A DNA stretch of 64,000 bases. Source: Gordonibacter sp. 28C. Its GTDB lineage: Bacteria; Actinomycetota; Coriobacteriia; Coriobacteriales; Eggerthellaceae. The stretch covers positions 248,001 to 312,000 of the forward strand of contig NZ_PPTR01000002.1 of assembly GCF_003339845.1 (NCBI RefSeq), in the 5' to 3' direction. The number at the start of each line of letters is the position of its first letter. Position 1 is the stretch's first letter. Positions 35,894 through 44,326 of the stretch are shown one piece after another. The position numbers and the translations under genes are program-made. The notes below the pieces were generated by a model, which did not search any database, had not been told where the DNA came from, and worked only from the letters and a program-made list of their open reading frames with translations.

Positions 35894-36544
35894 ATGAAGG
35901 TGCTCGCCGTCAACGGAAGCCCGCGCAAGAACAGGAACACGGCAACGCTTCTCGAAGCGGCCCTCGAAGGCGCGACGTCCGCCGGCGCGCAGACCGAGCT
36001 CGTGCACCTGAGCGACTTGAACTGCAAGGGCTGTGCGAGCTGCTTCGCCTGCAAGCTGAAGGACGGTCGGCTCGTCGGGCGCTGCGCCCTGCGCGACGAC
36101 CTCTCGCCCGTGCTCCAGCGCGCCATGGAAAGCGACGTGGTGATCTTGGGGTCGCCCATCTACCTGGGCGGCGTCACCGCCGCGACGAAGGCGTTCCTCG
36201 AACGCCTCGTGTTCCCGTGCCTGTCCTACGACGCGCCCGACCGCCGGTGCTTCGAGGGGCGCATCGCCACCGGCTTCGTTTACGCCATGGGCATGCCGCA
36301 CGACCGGGTGGAGGCAGCGGGCTACCCGCATCTGTTCGACGAGAACAAACGATATCTGGAGCTTCTGCGCGGTCCGTCCGCGTACGTGGTCTCGGCCGAC
36401 AACTACCAGTTCGACGACTACGCCCGCTACGCGGCCTCGAACTTCGACGAGCCGCACAAGGCCGCCGTTCGCGCCGAACGCTTCCCCCAAGAGTTGCAAG
36501 CCGCCCGTGACATGGCGGCGAGGCTGTGCGCGGTTTCCGCCTAA
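35894..36544 (+). CDS. NADPH-dependent FMN reductase/flavodoxin-like protein with Cys cluster
   Basis: 216-residue flavoprotein of the iron-sulfur-flavoprotein/NAD(P)H:FMN reductase superfamily. FMN phosphate-binding loop: NGSPRKNRNTATLL (7-20). SPIYLGGVTAATKAFLER forms the second flavin loop. Between them is an unusual Cys series C44-x2-C47-x2-C50-x2-C53 and C64. Archaeal-type Isf proteins bind a 4Fe-4S cluster with a compact Cys motif in the same place, so a cluster is possible here. It probably transfers electrons to quinones, metals or Fe-S partners. AAGGAG lies 6 bases before the ATG. Its stop overlaps the stop of the convergent LuxR gene by 4 bases. Confidence 0.82.
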   Translation: MKVLAVNGSPRKNRNTATLLEAALEGATSAGAQTELVHLSDLNCKGCASCFACKLKDGRLVGRCALRDDLSPVLQRAMESDVVILGSPIYLGGVTAATKAFLERLVFPCLSYDAPDRRCFEGRIATGFVYAMGMPHDRVEAAGYPHLFDENKRYLELLRGPSAYVVSADNYQFDDYARYAASNFDEPHKAAVRAERFPQELQAARDMAARLCAVSA

Positions 36545-37944
36545 TCGGCCTCGATGGATGAAACGTAGTCGATCAGCTTCTGTTGCGCGTGTATGTCCGT
36601 CTTGTTGTAGACATGGTAGATGTGAACGCGAGCCGTGTTCCTTGAAATGAACAGCTGCTTGCCTATGTATTCCGCCGTTCTGCCTTTGCACAACAGGAAA
36701 AGTATTTCGGCCTCGCGCTCGGTCAGCCCGCACTCGCCCCGAACGATGTCGCATTGCCGCCTCAAAAGCGCATCCGGCCCCTTGTCCGGAACGCCAACGG
36801 GCACTCCCTTGCCCGCATTCCCCTCGCCGTCCTCCCGTGCGAAGGGGGTGGCAAGGCTCGGTGTGAAAAATACGGCAGACACCACCAGCACCAATACAAC
36901 AGCCGCGTCGGCGTAGACGACGAGATCCTGGCTGCCTCCCACCGCCAGCCCCAAGGCAACGAGCGAACCCGCGAAGAAGCCCGCCAGAAGGGGAAGCAGG
37001 GCCCGCGAGATCACCGGCGTGTCCAAGTTGCCGATCTTGACGCACTGGCCGAAAGCCCACCCAAGGTTGCGCAGAAAGTAGAAGCCGAACAACCCCAGCA
37101 GCACGCCGTTGGCAACCGGTGCCAAGAACTCCGGCTCCACCATAATGCAGAGGAAGCAGCCGGCCGCCACCAACACCACCGCTTCGTTAACCAGCTTGTC
37201 GTTGCTCTTGCGCGGCAGCAACCCGGCAAGAACGACTCCCAGAGCCAACAGGGCAACAACAACCAGGCCGTTTGCCTCGTACTTCAGGGAGAAGGACGCC
37301 GTCATGCCGAACACGATGCCGTACAGGGCGTTGGCAAACGGAGCGCGCTTGTTGAAGCGCGCGAAAATGTTCACCAGGGGCTTGTCCTCATCCGCCTCGA
37401 TGTCCTTCGCCTCCGCAAGCTCCGCGCTTAAAAGCACCGCCCCCACGAAAGCCAGGATGACGAAGGGGACCACCACCTGCTCAACTGCCATCAGCGCAAA
37501 GCACGTCGCCAGCGAGAAAGCCGCCGCCACGCCGTGAACGCGCATCGGGCCGGACAGCACGTCCGAAAGAAAAAGCATCGCGACGATCACCGTCCAGCTC
37601 AAAGCGCCCGAAAGGGCGGCTGAGATAGCGGCGACCGCCAGATTTCCCGGCATCATGCGCAGGGAAACGAGCAGGGCAGCCATCAAAACGCCGAAGCACA
37701 GGCCGCACGCCATCGGGCATGTGCGCTCGATGTCGGTCAGCACTTGGGCAAGGCTGGGCAAGCTCAGCAGGAAGGCGGCCACGGCGAACCCGCCGGCAAA
37801 GCACGCCAGCAAGAAAACGTCCAGCAGCGGCGGCATTGCGATAGCCGAGGCGACAAGCAGGCACACGCACGTTCCCAAGCACCACGATAGGGCGCCGTGC
37901 AGCACCGCACGCGTGCCCGACACCACGGTTTTTCGCTCCCCCAT
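36541..37944 (-). CDS. Membrane-bound LuxR-family regulator
   Basis: 467 residues: about 12 predicted membrane helices (roughly 12-370), then a cytosolic LuxR helix-turn-helix (about 402-460: LTEREAEILFLLCKGRTAEYIGKQLF and RNTARVHIYHVYNKT). This architecture is expanded in Eggerthellaceae, where such proteins have been shown to act as substrate-responsive activators of neighbouring metabolic genes, including catechol dehydroxylases. Here it is the last gene of a minus-strand block with a membrane protein, an Fe-S protein and a molybdopterin enzyme, 97 bases after the former. It probably senses the enzyme's substrate or an exported product. Stop overlaps the convergent flavoprotein gene. Confidence 0.9.
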   Translation of the reverse strand: MGERKTVVSGTRAVLHGALSWCLGTCVCLLVASAIAMPPLLDVFLLACFAGGFAVAAFLLSLPSLAQVLTDIERTCPMACGLCFGVLMAALLVSLRMMPGNLAVAAISAALSGALSWTVIVAMLFLSDVLSGPMRVHGVAAAFSLATCFALMAVEQVVVPFVILAFVGAVLLSAELAEAKDIEADEDKPLVNIFARFNKRAPFANALYGIVFGMTASFSLKYEANGLVVVALLALGVVLAGLLPRKSNDKLVNEAVVLVAAGCFLCIMVEPEFLAPVANGVLLGLFGFYFLRNLGWAFGQCVKIGNLDTPVISRALLPLLAGFFAGSLVALGLAVGGSQDLVVYADAAVVLVLVVSAVFFTPSLATPFAREDGEGNAGKGVPVGVPDKGPDALLRRQCDIVRGECGLTEREAEILFLLCKGRTAEYIGKQLFISRNTARVHIYHVYNKTDIHAQQKLIDYVSSIEAD

Positions 37945-38041
37945 AGCTCTCCCTGCCCCTAAACGTCAGAAGCCTGCCCCATCGCGCGGACGGGGCAGGC
38001 GCGTTTACACGCTTATTCAGATAGTACCCAGAGCGAGACGA

Positions 38042-38593
38042 TCACGCAAATGCTTGATCGTCCTTCGATGCGCGAGGGCCGCCGTCCGGGGCGCCTCCTT
38101 GCGCGATCTTCCTCGGATCAAAACCGCTGACCTTCGCAGCTATCGCCGTCGACAGCGGAAGAACGATCAACACCAATACGAACACGCAGGGAAGCGCGAT
38201 GGGGTACACGTGGAGCCACGCGTCGATGGTGCCCATCAAGCCGAGCGCCTGAATGTTGTTCACCCAGCACAGAATCATGCTCAGAATCGTTGTGAACACC
38301 ACGTCGAATATCAGGGCGGTTATCAGGCTCGACGCAACCTTGTTGGTAATGCGCAGAGCGGCGACCGCTTTATTCGCCCAATTCGAGACGGGAAGGGCTT
38401 CGCCGATGAAGCAGGCTACGCAATATCCCGGAATGAACATCACGATAGAGTTCAACGGGGTGAAGATGGGCGCTTGCGGCGCGGCGGCCTGCGCGCTGCC
38501 CAAAATCAGGCATACGAAGAAAATCGTTATGACGAAGTTCACGACCATGTTCATAATACGACCGAAACCTGCAGGTCCTTGATAGTACGGCAT
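38042..38593 (-). CDS. Small membrane protein of the molybdoenzyme block (DUF2798-like)
   Basis: 183 residues with four predicted helices (about 15-35, 46-66, 92-112, 126-150) and a short charged C-terminus. The two halves look related (GRIMNMVVNFVITIFF and ASSLITALIFDVVFTTI), reminiscent of two DUF2798 repeats, but I am not certain of the family. It has no heme-ligating His pairs as in DmsC/NrfD, so a quinol-oxidising role is not supported. Position between the Fe-S subunit and the LuxR gene suggests transport or retention of substrate. AGAGG lies 6 bases before the ATG. Confidence 0.6.
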   Translation of the reverse strand: MPYYQGPAGFGRIMNMVVNFVITIFFVCLILGSAQAAAPQAPIFTPLNSIVMFIPGYCVACFIGEALPVSNWANKAVAALRITNKVASSLITALIFDVVFTTILSMILCWVNNIQALGLMGTIDAWLHVYPIALPCVFVLVLIVLPLSTAIAAKVSGFDPRKIAQGGAPDGGPRASKDDQAFA

Positions 38594-38652
38594 GTTATTC
38601 CTCTCTTCGGAAATACAGTAGGAACCCCGAGCGCTCTTGTGCGAAGTCGCTG

Positions 38653-38994
38653 CTATTTCTCAATCACGTAAAGGCATTGCTTGGCATCGGTAAGCCCCTT
38701 GGCCAACTCTTCCACCTCTCCGAACCGAAGGCAGTTCGCGAAGCAGTGCTTCACGCAGGTGGGCAGCTCCCCCTCGGAGGTGCGCGCGGCGCAGGCGTCG
38801 CATTGGTCCGTCGGCACCGGCAGGTACGAATGCTGCCATTTCTCGGCACCCCCCTTGTCCTCGTAAGGCCAAACGCCGATCTGGGTGACGACGATGCCGT
38901 TCTCCCCCACTTTCATGCCATGCTCGGTCTGGCAGGCAAGCTCGCAACCGTGGCAGCCGTAGCACCAGCGAGCATCGATAAGCAGTGCTTTCAT
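38653..38994 (-). CDS. Ferredoxin-like 4Fe-4S electron-transfer subunit
   Basis: 113-residue cytosolic protein related to DmsB/PhsB-type subunits but half their length. Nine cysteines fall in two groups: C11-x2-C14-x2-C17-x3-C21 (WCYGCHGCELAC) and C65-x2-C68 with C80-x3-C84-x3-C88. This allows two 4Fe-4S clusters instead of the four of DmsB. Nine bases separate its start from the stop of the molybdopterin gene upstream, so it is very probably that enzyme's electron donor or acceptor subunit. Confidence 0.85.
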   Translation of the reverse strand: MKALLIDARWCYGCHGCELACQTEHGMKVGENGIVVTQIGVWPYEDKGGAEKWQHSYLPVPTDQCDACAARTSEGELPTCVKHCFANCLRFGEVEELAKGLTDAKQCLYVIEK

Positions 38995-39003
38995 GGCTCT
39001 CTC

Positions 39004-41241
39004 CTATTCCTCGTACTTTCGGACGGCGCAGAGCTGCGCCTTGATGTTCGTGCCGAACCCGTGCTTTCCGCAGTCGTACTCGCACAGGTTGTTGACGTTC
39101 ACGTCCATGACCCCGTACAGGTCCTCGGGGTCGCCCTCGGGGAACCACCAGGCATGGTCGGTCTGGATGTTGCCCTCCATGATCTCGGGCGTCACGCGCA
39201 AGCGCATGTGGGCTTTGCCGTTGTTGTTGTAAAGCTCCACGATGTCGTTGTCTTTCACGCCGTATTTCTCCGCATCGGCGGGGTTCATCTGGGCAAGCGG
39301 CTCCTTCACGATAGCGCGCATGCGCGGCATGTTGCGATGCTCGGAGTGGAACGTGGTCCAGCGACGCACGCCCGTGGTAAGGATGAGCGGGTACTTCTCG
39401 TACAAGTCCGGCGTGGCCAGCGGGCCGGGACGCACTTCCTCGTAGTAAGGCAGCGGATCCTGCCCGATCGACTGGAACATGCCGCACCAAAGCTCGATGC
39501 GCCCGGTCGACGTGTTGAAGCCCGGCTGCCCGTCGGGACGCAGCAGGCCCTTTTCATACTTGCGGTACTGGAATGCGGGGAGAACCGGAGACACCTCGCA
39601 CAGTTCCTCGAAGGTGTATCCCGTGGGCTTGATCATCTCGGTGAACATCTCCTCGACCGTGTCCCACGGCCAACCTTTCGGGTTGAAGCGCTTGCCCAGC
39701 TCCAAGTTGATCTGCTGGTCGGATTTCGATTCGCCGCGCGGTTCGGTCACTTTGACCATGGCGGCGGCGCGCTGGGAGCCGGTCGTCAGAGCCACGCCGT
39801 TGCGCTCGGGGAACAGGCACACCGGCAGCACGACGTCGGCAAGCGCCATGGTCGTGGGCGTCATGTACGGAGTGACGTCGACGAAGAAGTCGAGCTTCTG
39901 GAAGGCCCTGAGCACCCGCTCGGGCTCCGGCGCCATGCAGCTGATGGGGTTCATCGTCTGGTTCCAGCAGGCATGCAGCTCGTAAGGCTCGCCCGACTCA
40001 AGAACCTTGAGCACCTCTTCCGATTCGGTGTACGGGGTGGCGAACGCGTACATGGGGTATTTTTTGATGCCGATCTTCTTGGCGAGCTGTTCCTGGCTGA
40101 TGAGCTCCCTGCCCCAGCCTCCGGCGTATCCGCCGGGGAGGATGTCGGTCGGCATGATCATGCCGCCGGGCACGTCGACGTTTCCCGTGATCTGGAACAC
40201 CGTCTGCATGGCATGCGCCGCCGGCACCGCTTCCGCATTGGACGAATCGGCCGCAAGACCCCATTGCAGGGCGGCCGGACCGTCTTCTACGATCATGCGG
40301 GTTGCCCGGACGATATCGTCTTCTGCAAGCCAGGTGATGGCGGCCACCTTTGAAAGCGGGTACTCCTTGGCGCGCTCCGCCAACTGCTCGAAGCCGTAGC
40401 ACCACTTATCGACGAAGTCCTTGTCGTACAGGTCGTTCTCGATAAGGTAGTTGATCATGCCCATGGCCAAGGCGCCGTCGGTGCCGGGACGCGGGCGCAG
40501 GACGAGGTCGGCTCGGGACGACAGCCAGGTGATCTTGGGATCGACGTTGATGAGCTTCGAGCCGCGCTTGAGGCATTCGACCATCCAGTACCCCATCACC
40601 CCGTCGGAGTTGGACACGAGCAGGTTCACGCCCACGTTGAAGATGACGCCGGGAGCGCGCCATTCAGGATTGTCGAAGCGGTCGACGAACTGCTGCGAGT
40701 AATCCGCCAGCCAAAAGCCGCCCAGCGTGCCGACCATGCCGGCGATGCGCGGCAGATAGCAGGAATCGCCCGATTGCCCGACGCCGCCGAAGTTGGGACT
40801 GCCGAACGACCAGGAAAGACGCGTGATGTAAGGCGTGATGTCCCGCCCGGTTCCCTGCTGGAATATCACGGATTCCGCGCCGTACTTCTCTTTGATGTCG
40901 TTGAAGGTCGCCTCGATGAGGTCGTATGCCTCGTCCCAGGTGATGCGCTCGAACTTGTCCTTGCCGCGATCTTCCCGCGCCCGCTTCAAGGGATAGAGCA
41001 AGCGGTCGTCTGCCGCCAGCGCATCGGGAACCGCGAAGCACCGCGCGCACAAACGGCCCTGGTTGAACGGAGTCGCCTCATCCCCTTCGATTTTCGTGAC
41101 GTTGCCTTGGTCGTCGGTGTGGATCTTGATGCCGCAGCCGTTGTGGCAGCCCGGCGCCGTCCAGGCGCTTGTGCGCGTTACCGTCTCCCCGTCTTTCCTC
41201 GTATGGAGCGGAAAGCCTTGTCCTGCCGCTATGGTTTCCAT
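39004..41241 (-). CDS. Molybdopterin-dependent oxidoreductase, DMSO-reductase superfamily
   Basis: 745-residue catalytic subunit binding bis-MGD. N-terminal Fe-S site: C32-x3-C36 and C65-x2-C68; the third Cys of the usual C-x3-C-x3-C is Ile40. FGSPNFGGVG is followed by Cys161, a plausible molybdenum ligand. Other family marks: ITWDEAYDLIEATFNDIKEKYG, NSDGVMGYWMVECLKRGSKLINVDPK, and the C-terminal molydopterin-binding domain with DNDIVELYNNNGKAHMRL. There is no twin-Arg signal, so it should be cytosolic. Size and the small Fe-S partner recall pyrogallol transhydroxylase, acetylene hydratase and the catechol dehydroxylases of Eggerthella. Substrate unknown. GGAAGG lies about 5 bases before the ATG; the frame's 42-codon extension is untranslated in my view. 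Confidence 0.88.
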   Translation of the reverse strand: METIAAGQGFPLHTRKDGETVTRTSAWTAPGCHNGCGIKIHTDDQGNVTKIEGDEATPFNQGRLCARCFAVPDALAADDRLLYPLKRAREDRGKDKFERITWDEAYDLIEATFNDIKEKYGAESVIFQQGTGRDITPYITRLSWSFGSPNFGGVGQSGDSCYLPRIAGMVGTLGGFWLADYSQQFVDRFDNPEWRAPGVIFNVGVNLLVSNSDGVMGYWMVECLKRGSKLINVDPKITWLSSRADLVLRPRPGTDGALAMGMINYLIENDLYDKDFVDKWCYGFEQLAERAKEYPLSKVAAITWLAEDDIVRATRMIVEDGPAALQWGLAADSSNAEAVPAAHAMQTVFQITGNVDVPGGMIMPTDILPGGYAGGWGRELISQEQLAKKIGIKKYPMYAFATPYTESEEVLKVLESGEPYELHACWNQTMNPISCMAPEPERVLRAFQKLDFFVDVTPYMTPTTMALADVVLPVCLFPERNGVALTTGSQRAAAMVKVTEPRGESKSDQQINLELGKRFNPKGWPWDTVEEMFTEMIKPTGYTFEELCEVSPVLPAFQYRKYEKGLLRPDGQPGFNTSTGRIELWCGMFQSIGQDPLPYYEEVRPGPLATPDLYEKYPLILTTGVRRWTTFHSEHRNMPRMRAIVKEPLAQMNPADAEKYGVKDNDIVELYNNNGKAHMRLRVTPEIMEGNIQTDHAWWFPEGDPEDLYGVMDVNVNNLCEYDCGKHGFGTNIKAQLCAVRKYEE

Positions 41242-41342
41242 GCCGCCCTTCCTTTCCTCGTCCCTCGTCTTATGGGGCTTCATGAAACGAAGTATGGAAG
41301 GGCAACGTCCGGCTGTCTTAATCAACAGGAGCTTATTTACCG

Positions 41343-41387
41343 AGGCAGGCTGCGGATAATGCTGCAAGCATTATCCGCAGCCTGCCT
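41343..41387. terminator. Strong 21-bp inverted repeat with T tract
   Basis: Perfect 21-bp arms (41343-41363 and 41367-41387) with loop GCA, and TTTTT from 41387 on the plus strand. It lies between the end of the helicase gene and the start of the molybdopterin gene, both on the minus strand, where the T tract is on the wrong side for them. It may still block helicase read-through, or act on plus-strand transcripts. Confidence 0.65.
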
Positions 41388-41486
41388 TTTTCGCTTGAGG
41401 GGGAAGCTTGAGCGATAGGCGCGCCTTTGCCGTCCGAGCCCGCTCGCTCAGACAACCGGGCTCTCACGCTTTGCGCGAGCAGGCGG

Positions 41487-44120
41487 TCAGGAGATCGCCC
41501 CTACGGAGGGCGAAAGCAGTTCCTCGGCGAACCCCACGCGGAAGTTCTTGAACACGGCCTCGCCCTCCTCTTGGGTGGCGTCCAAATCCACATCCGCCAT
41601 GATGCCGAAGTCGTGGTCGCCGGCCTCGTCGCTGAATATCTGGTGCACGTGCCACACGCGGTCTGCCTTCTCGTCTGCCTCGTCGATGGAGAGGTAGGCC
41701 ATCGAGCGGGCGTCCGCATCGATGGATATCTCCTCGTGCGCCTCGAAGTACGCGTCCAGCGCGCGCTGCCAGCGCGGCTCGCCGCAGCCCCACTCCGCAT
41801 CGATCGCTCCCAGCTCGGCGACGCGCCCCTGCGCGGCCAGCCGCACGCGGCGGAACAGCGCGTTGCGCACGAGCACGGTGAGCCCGCGGCGGTCGGCCAC
41901 CACCGCGTCGCCCGCCTGCGGGGGCGCGGCGTCCAAGATGGATCCCGCGCTCTCCCATTCGTCCACCAGGCTCGAGTCCACCGAGCGCACCACGAAGCCG
42001 AGCCACGCCACGATGTCCTCCAAGCGCTCGTCGCGCCGCTCGGCCGGAATCGTGCGGTCGAGCACGCGGTACGCGTCGGCCAGGTAGCGCAAAAGCGTTC
42101 CCTCCGACCGCGCGATCTTGTAGCGGCCCACGTAGGTCTTGAAGTCCGACACCGTCTCCACCATGTCGCGCACCACCGACTTCGGCTCCAGCTGGAAGTC
42201 GCGCGCCCAGGGCACCTCCTCGCAGTAGCGCTCGAACGCGGCATCCAGCAAATCCTCCAGCGGACGCGGGTACGTCACCTCGGCGATGCGCTCCATGCGC
42301 TCGTCGTACTCCACGCCGTCGGCCTTCATCTCGGCGATGGCCTTCTCGCGCGCCTGGCGCTCCTGCGCGCGCAGCACCTGGCGCGGGTTCTCCAGCGTGG
42401 CTTCGGCCATGGAGATGACGTCGAGCGCGTAGCTCTCGTCCTCGGGGTCCAACAGCTCAAGCGCCGCCAGCAGAAACGGCGACAGGGGCTGGTCCAGCGC
42501 GAAGTCCTCCGGCAGATCCACCGTGGTCACGTACTCCACGGCGCCGTCCTCGCCCTCCAGGCGCTCCACCACGTCGGCGTTGACGAGCGTGTCGAATATC
42601 TCGTCGGCGCGCACCCGCAGCGCCGCCTTCTCCTCGTCGGTCTGCGCCGAGTCGGCGATGAGCCGGCGCACCCGGCTGTACGCGTCGCCGCCCTGCACCA
42701 CCTCGGACAGCACCATAGAGTGCGTGATCTTCATGCGCGGCTTCAGCGTTTCCGGCACGGCCTCGATCAGCCGCTCGAAGGTCTGCTTGTTCCACGTGAC
42801 GAAGCCCTCGGGCGGCTGCCGCTTCTTGATCTTGCGGATCTTCTTCGGATCGTCGCCGGCCTTCGCCAGCAGTTTCGCGTTCTCGATGTCGTGCTCGGGC
42901 GCGAGCGCGACCACCATGCCCTCGGTGTCGAAGCCCGACCTCCCGGCCCGCCCGACGATCTGATGGAACTCGCGGGCGCGCAGCCGGCGCATGCGGTGTC
43001 CGTCGAACTTCGTGAGCGCCGTGAGCACCACCGTGTGGATGGGCACGTTGATGCCCACGCCCAGCGTGTCCGTGCCGCAGATCACCGGCAGAAGCCCCTG
43101 CTGGGCCAGCTTCTCCACCAGCAGACGGTAGCGCGGCAGCATGCCCGCGTGGTGCACGCCCACGCCGCTTGCCAGCAGGCGCTTGAGCGTCTTGCCGAAC
43201 GCCGTGGTGAAACGCGTTCCCTTCACCGCCTCCTTCACCTGCTCGCGCTGCTCCTTGCTGGCCACGCCGTAGCTCGACAGCGACTGGGCCGTGGCCAGCG
43301 CCGCGTCCTGCGAGAAGTGCACCAGGTACAGCGGGGCCTCTCCTTTGCGCAGCGCCAGCTCCACCGTGCCCTCCAACGGCATCTCCACGTACTCGTAGGC
43401 CAGCGGCACAGGGCGCGGCGCGTCGGCCACCACGTCGACGTCCGTGCCGGTGCGCTGTTTAAGCGACGCGGCGATGTCGGTCACGTCGCCCAGCGTGGCG
43501 CTCATGAGCAAGAACTGCGTCTTCGGCAGCGTGAGCAGGGGAACCTGCCACGCCCAGCCGCGGTCCGCGTCGCCGTAGAAGTGGAACTCGTCCATGGCCA
43601 CGCAGCCCACGTCGGCGCGTTCCCCTTCCCGCAACGCGAGGTTCGCCAGTATCTCGGCCGTGCAGCAGATGACGGGCGCGCCCGCGTTGATGTGGGCGTC
43701 GCCCGTGATCATGCCCACGTTCTCGCGACCCAGCAGGTCAACCAAATCGAAGAACTTCTCGCTCACGAGCGCCTTGATGGGGGCCGTGTAGTACGCCCGG
43801 CGCCCCGTGGCCAGCGCCATGAAATGCAGCCCCAGCGCCACGAGCGACTTGCCCGACCCCGTGGGCGTGCCCAAGATGACGTGGTCGCCCACCATGAGGT
43901 CCATGAGCGCCTCTTCCTGGTGCGGCCACAGCTCGATGCCGCGCGCGGCCGTCCACTCGAGGAACCGATCGAGCGCCTCGTCCGGCGTCAGCCACGGCTC
44001 CGGCTCGGGCTCACCCTCCTCGGGCTCCCACCACGGGGGCGCGAGCCGCCCGAGCGAACCGTGCGCGAAGGCCTCCCCTTGGAGGGACTCCGTCGTTTCT
44101 TCTGCTGAGCGTTCAACCAT
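41487..44120 (-). CDS. Ski2-like superfamily 2 helicase (DUF3516 C-terminus)
   Basis: 877-residue ATP-dependent RNA or DNA helicase. Motifs: ELWPHQEEALMDLM (Q-like), GTPTGSGKSLVALGL (motif I), TAPIKALVSEKF (Ia), CVAMDEFHFYGD (II, a DEFH variant of DEVH), LLMSATLGD (III), then RLLASGVGVHHAGMLPRYR, VICGTDTLGVGINVPIHTVV and HQIVGRAGRSGFDTEG (V, VI). The long C-terminal region (about 430-877) is the DUF3516-type extension of actinobacterial members, with no catalytic motif. Role is probably RNA processing or decay. The ATG at 44120 has GGAGG 9 bases upstream; the earlier TTG in the frame is too close to it. Confidence 0.88.
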   Translation of the reverse strand: MVERSAEETTESLQGEAFAHGSLGRLAPPWWEPEEGEPEPEPWLTPDEALDRFLEWTAARGIELWPHQEEALMDLMVGDHVILGTPTGSGKSLVALGLHFMALATGRRAYYTAPIKALVSEKFFDLVDLLGRENVGMITGDAHINAGAPVICCTAEILANLALREGERADVGCVAMDEFHFYGDADRGWAWQVPLLTLPKTQFLLMSATLGDVTDIAASLKQRTGTDVDVVADAPRPVPLAYEYVEMPLEGTVELALRKGEAPLYLVHFSQDAALATAQSLSSYGVASKEQREQVKEAVKGTRFTTAFGKTLKRLLASGVGVHHAGMLPRYRLLVEKLAQQGLLPVICGTDTLGVGINVPIHTVVLTALTKFDGHRMRRLRAREFHQIVGRAGRSGFDTEGMVVALAPEHDIENAKLLAKAGDDPKKIRKIKKRQPPEGFVTWNKQTFERLIEAVPETLKPRMKITHSMVLSEVVQGGDAYSRVRRLIADSAQTDEEKAALRVRADEIFDTLVNADVVERLEGEDGAVEYVTTVDLPEDFALDQPLSPFLLAALELLDPEDESYALDVISMAEATLENPRQVLRAQERQAREKAIAEMKADGVEYDERMERIAEVTYPRPLEDLLDAAFERYCEEVPWARDFQLEPKSVVRDMVETVSDFKTYVGRYKIARSEGTLLRYLADAYRVLDRTIPAERRDERLEDIVAWLGFVVRSVDSSLVDEWESAGSILDAAPPQAGDAVVADRRGLTVLVRNALFRRVRLAAQGRVAELGAIDAEWGCGEPRWQRALDAYFEAHEEISIDADARSMAYLSIDEADEKADRVWHVHQIFSDEAGDHDFGIMADVDLDATQEEGEAVFKNFRVGFAEELLSPSVGAIS

Positions 44121-44253
44121 GCGGGGCAACCTCCGGGGCTCGAAATCACGTCGAATGCGTATTTTACTCGCAACCGCCCCCGCACGCCGCCCGAGAACGC
44201 CGAATCAACCGAGGATGCACGATCCCTCCCGTCGCCCTGCGCGGCCCGCATAC

Positions 44254-44262
44254 TGTTATAAT
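44254..44262 (+). promoter_or_regulatory. Extended -10 promoter of the ornithine cyclodeaminase gene
   Basis: TGTTATAAT: a perfect TATAAT with the TGn extension, about 65 bases before the ATG. Extended -10 promoters can work with a poor -35, as seen here. Confidence 0.6.
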
Positions 44263-44326
44263 CGAGCACCGAACAGACAAGGGACGGGCGAAACCCCTCC
44301 CTTCCACCTCGACCAGGAGGTCGACC

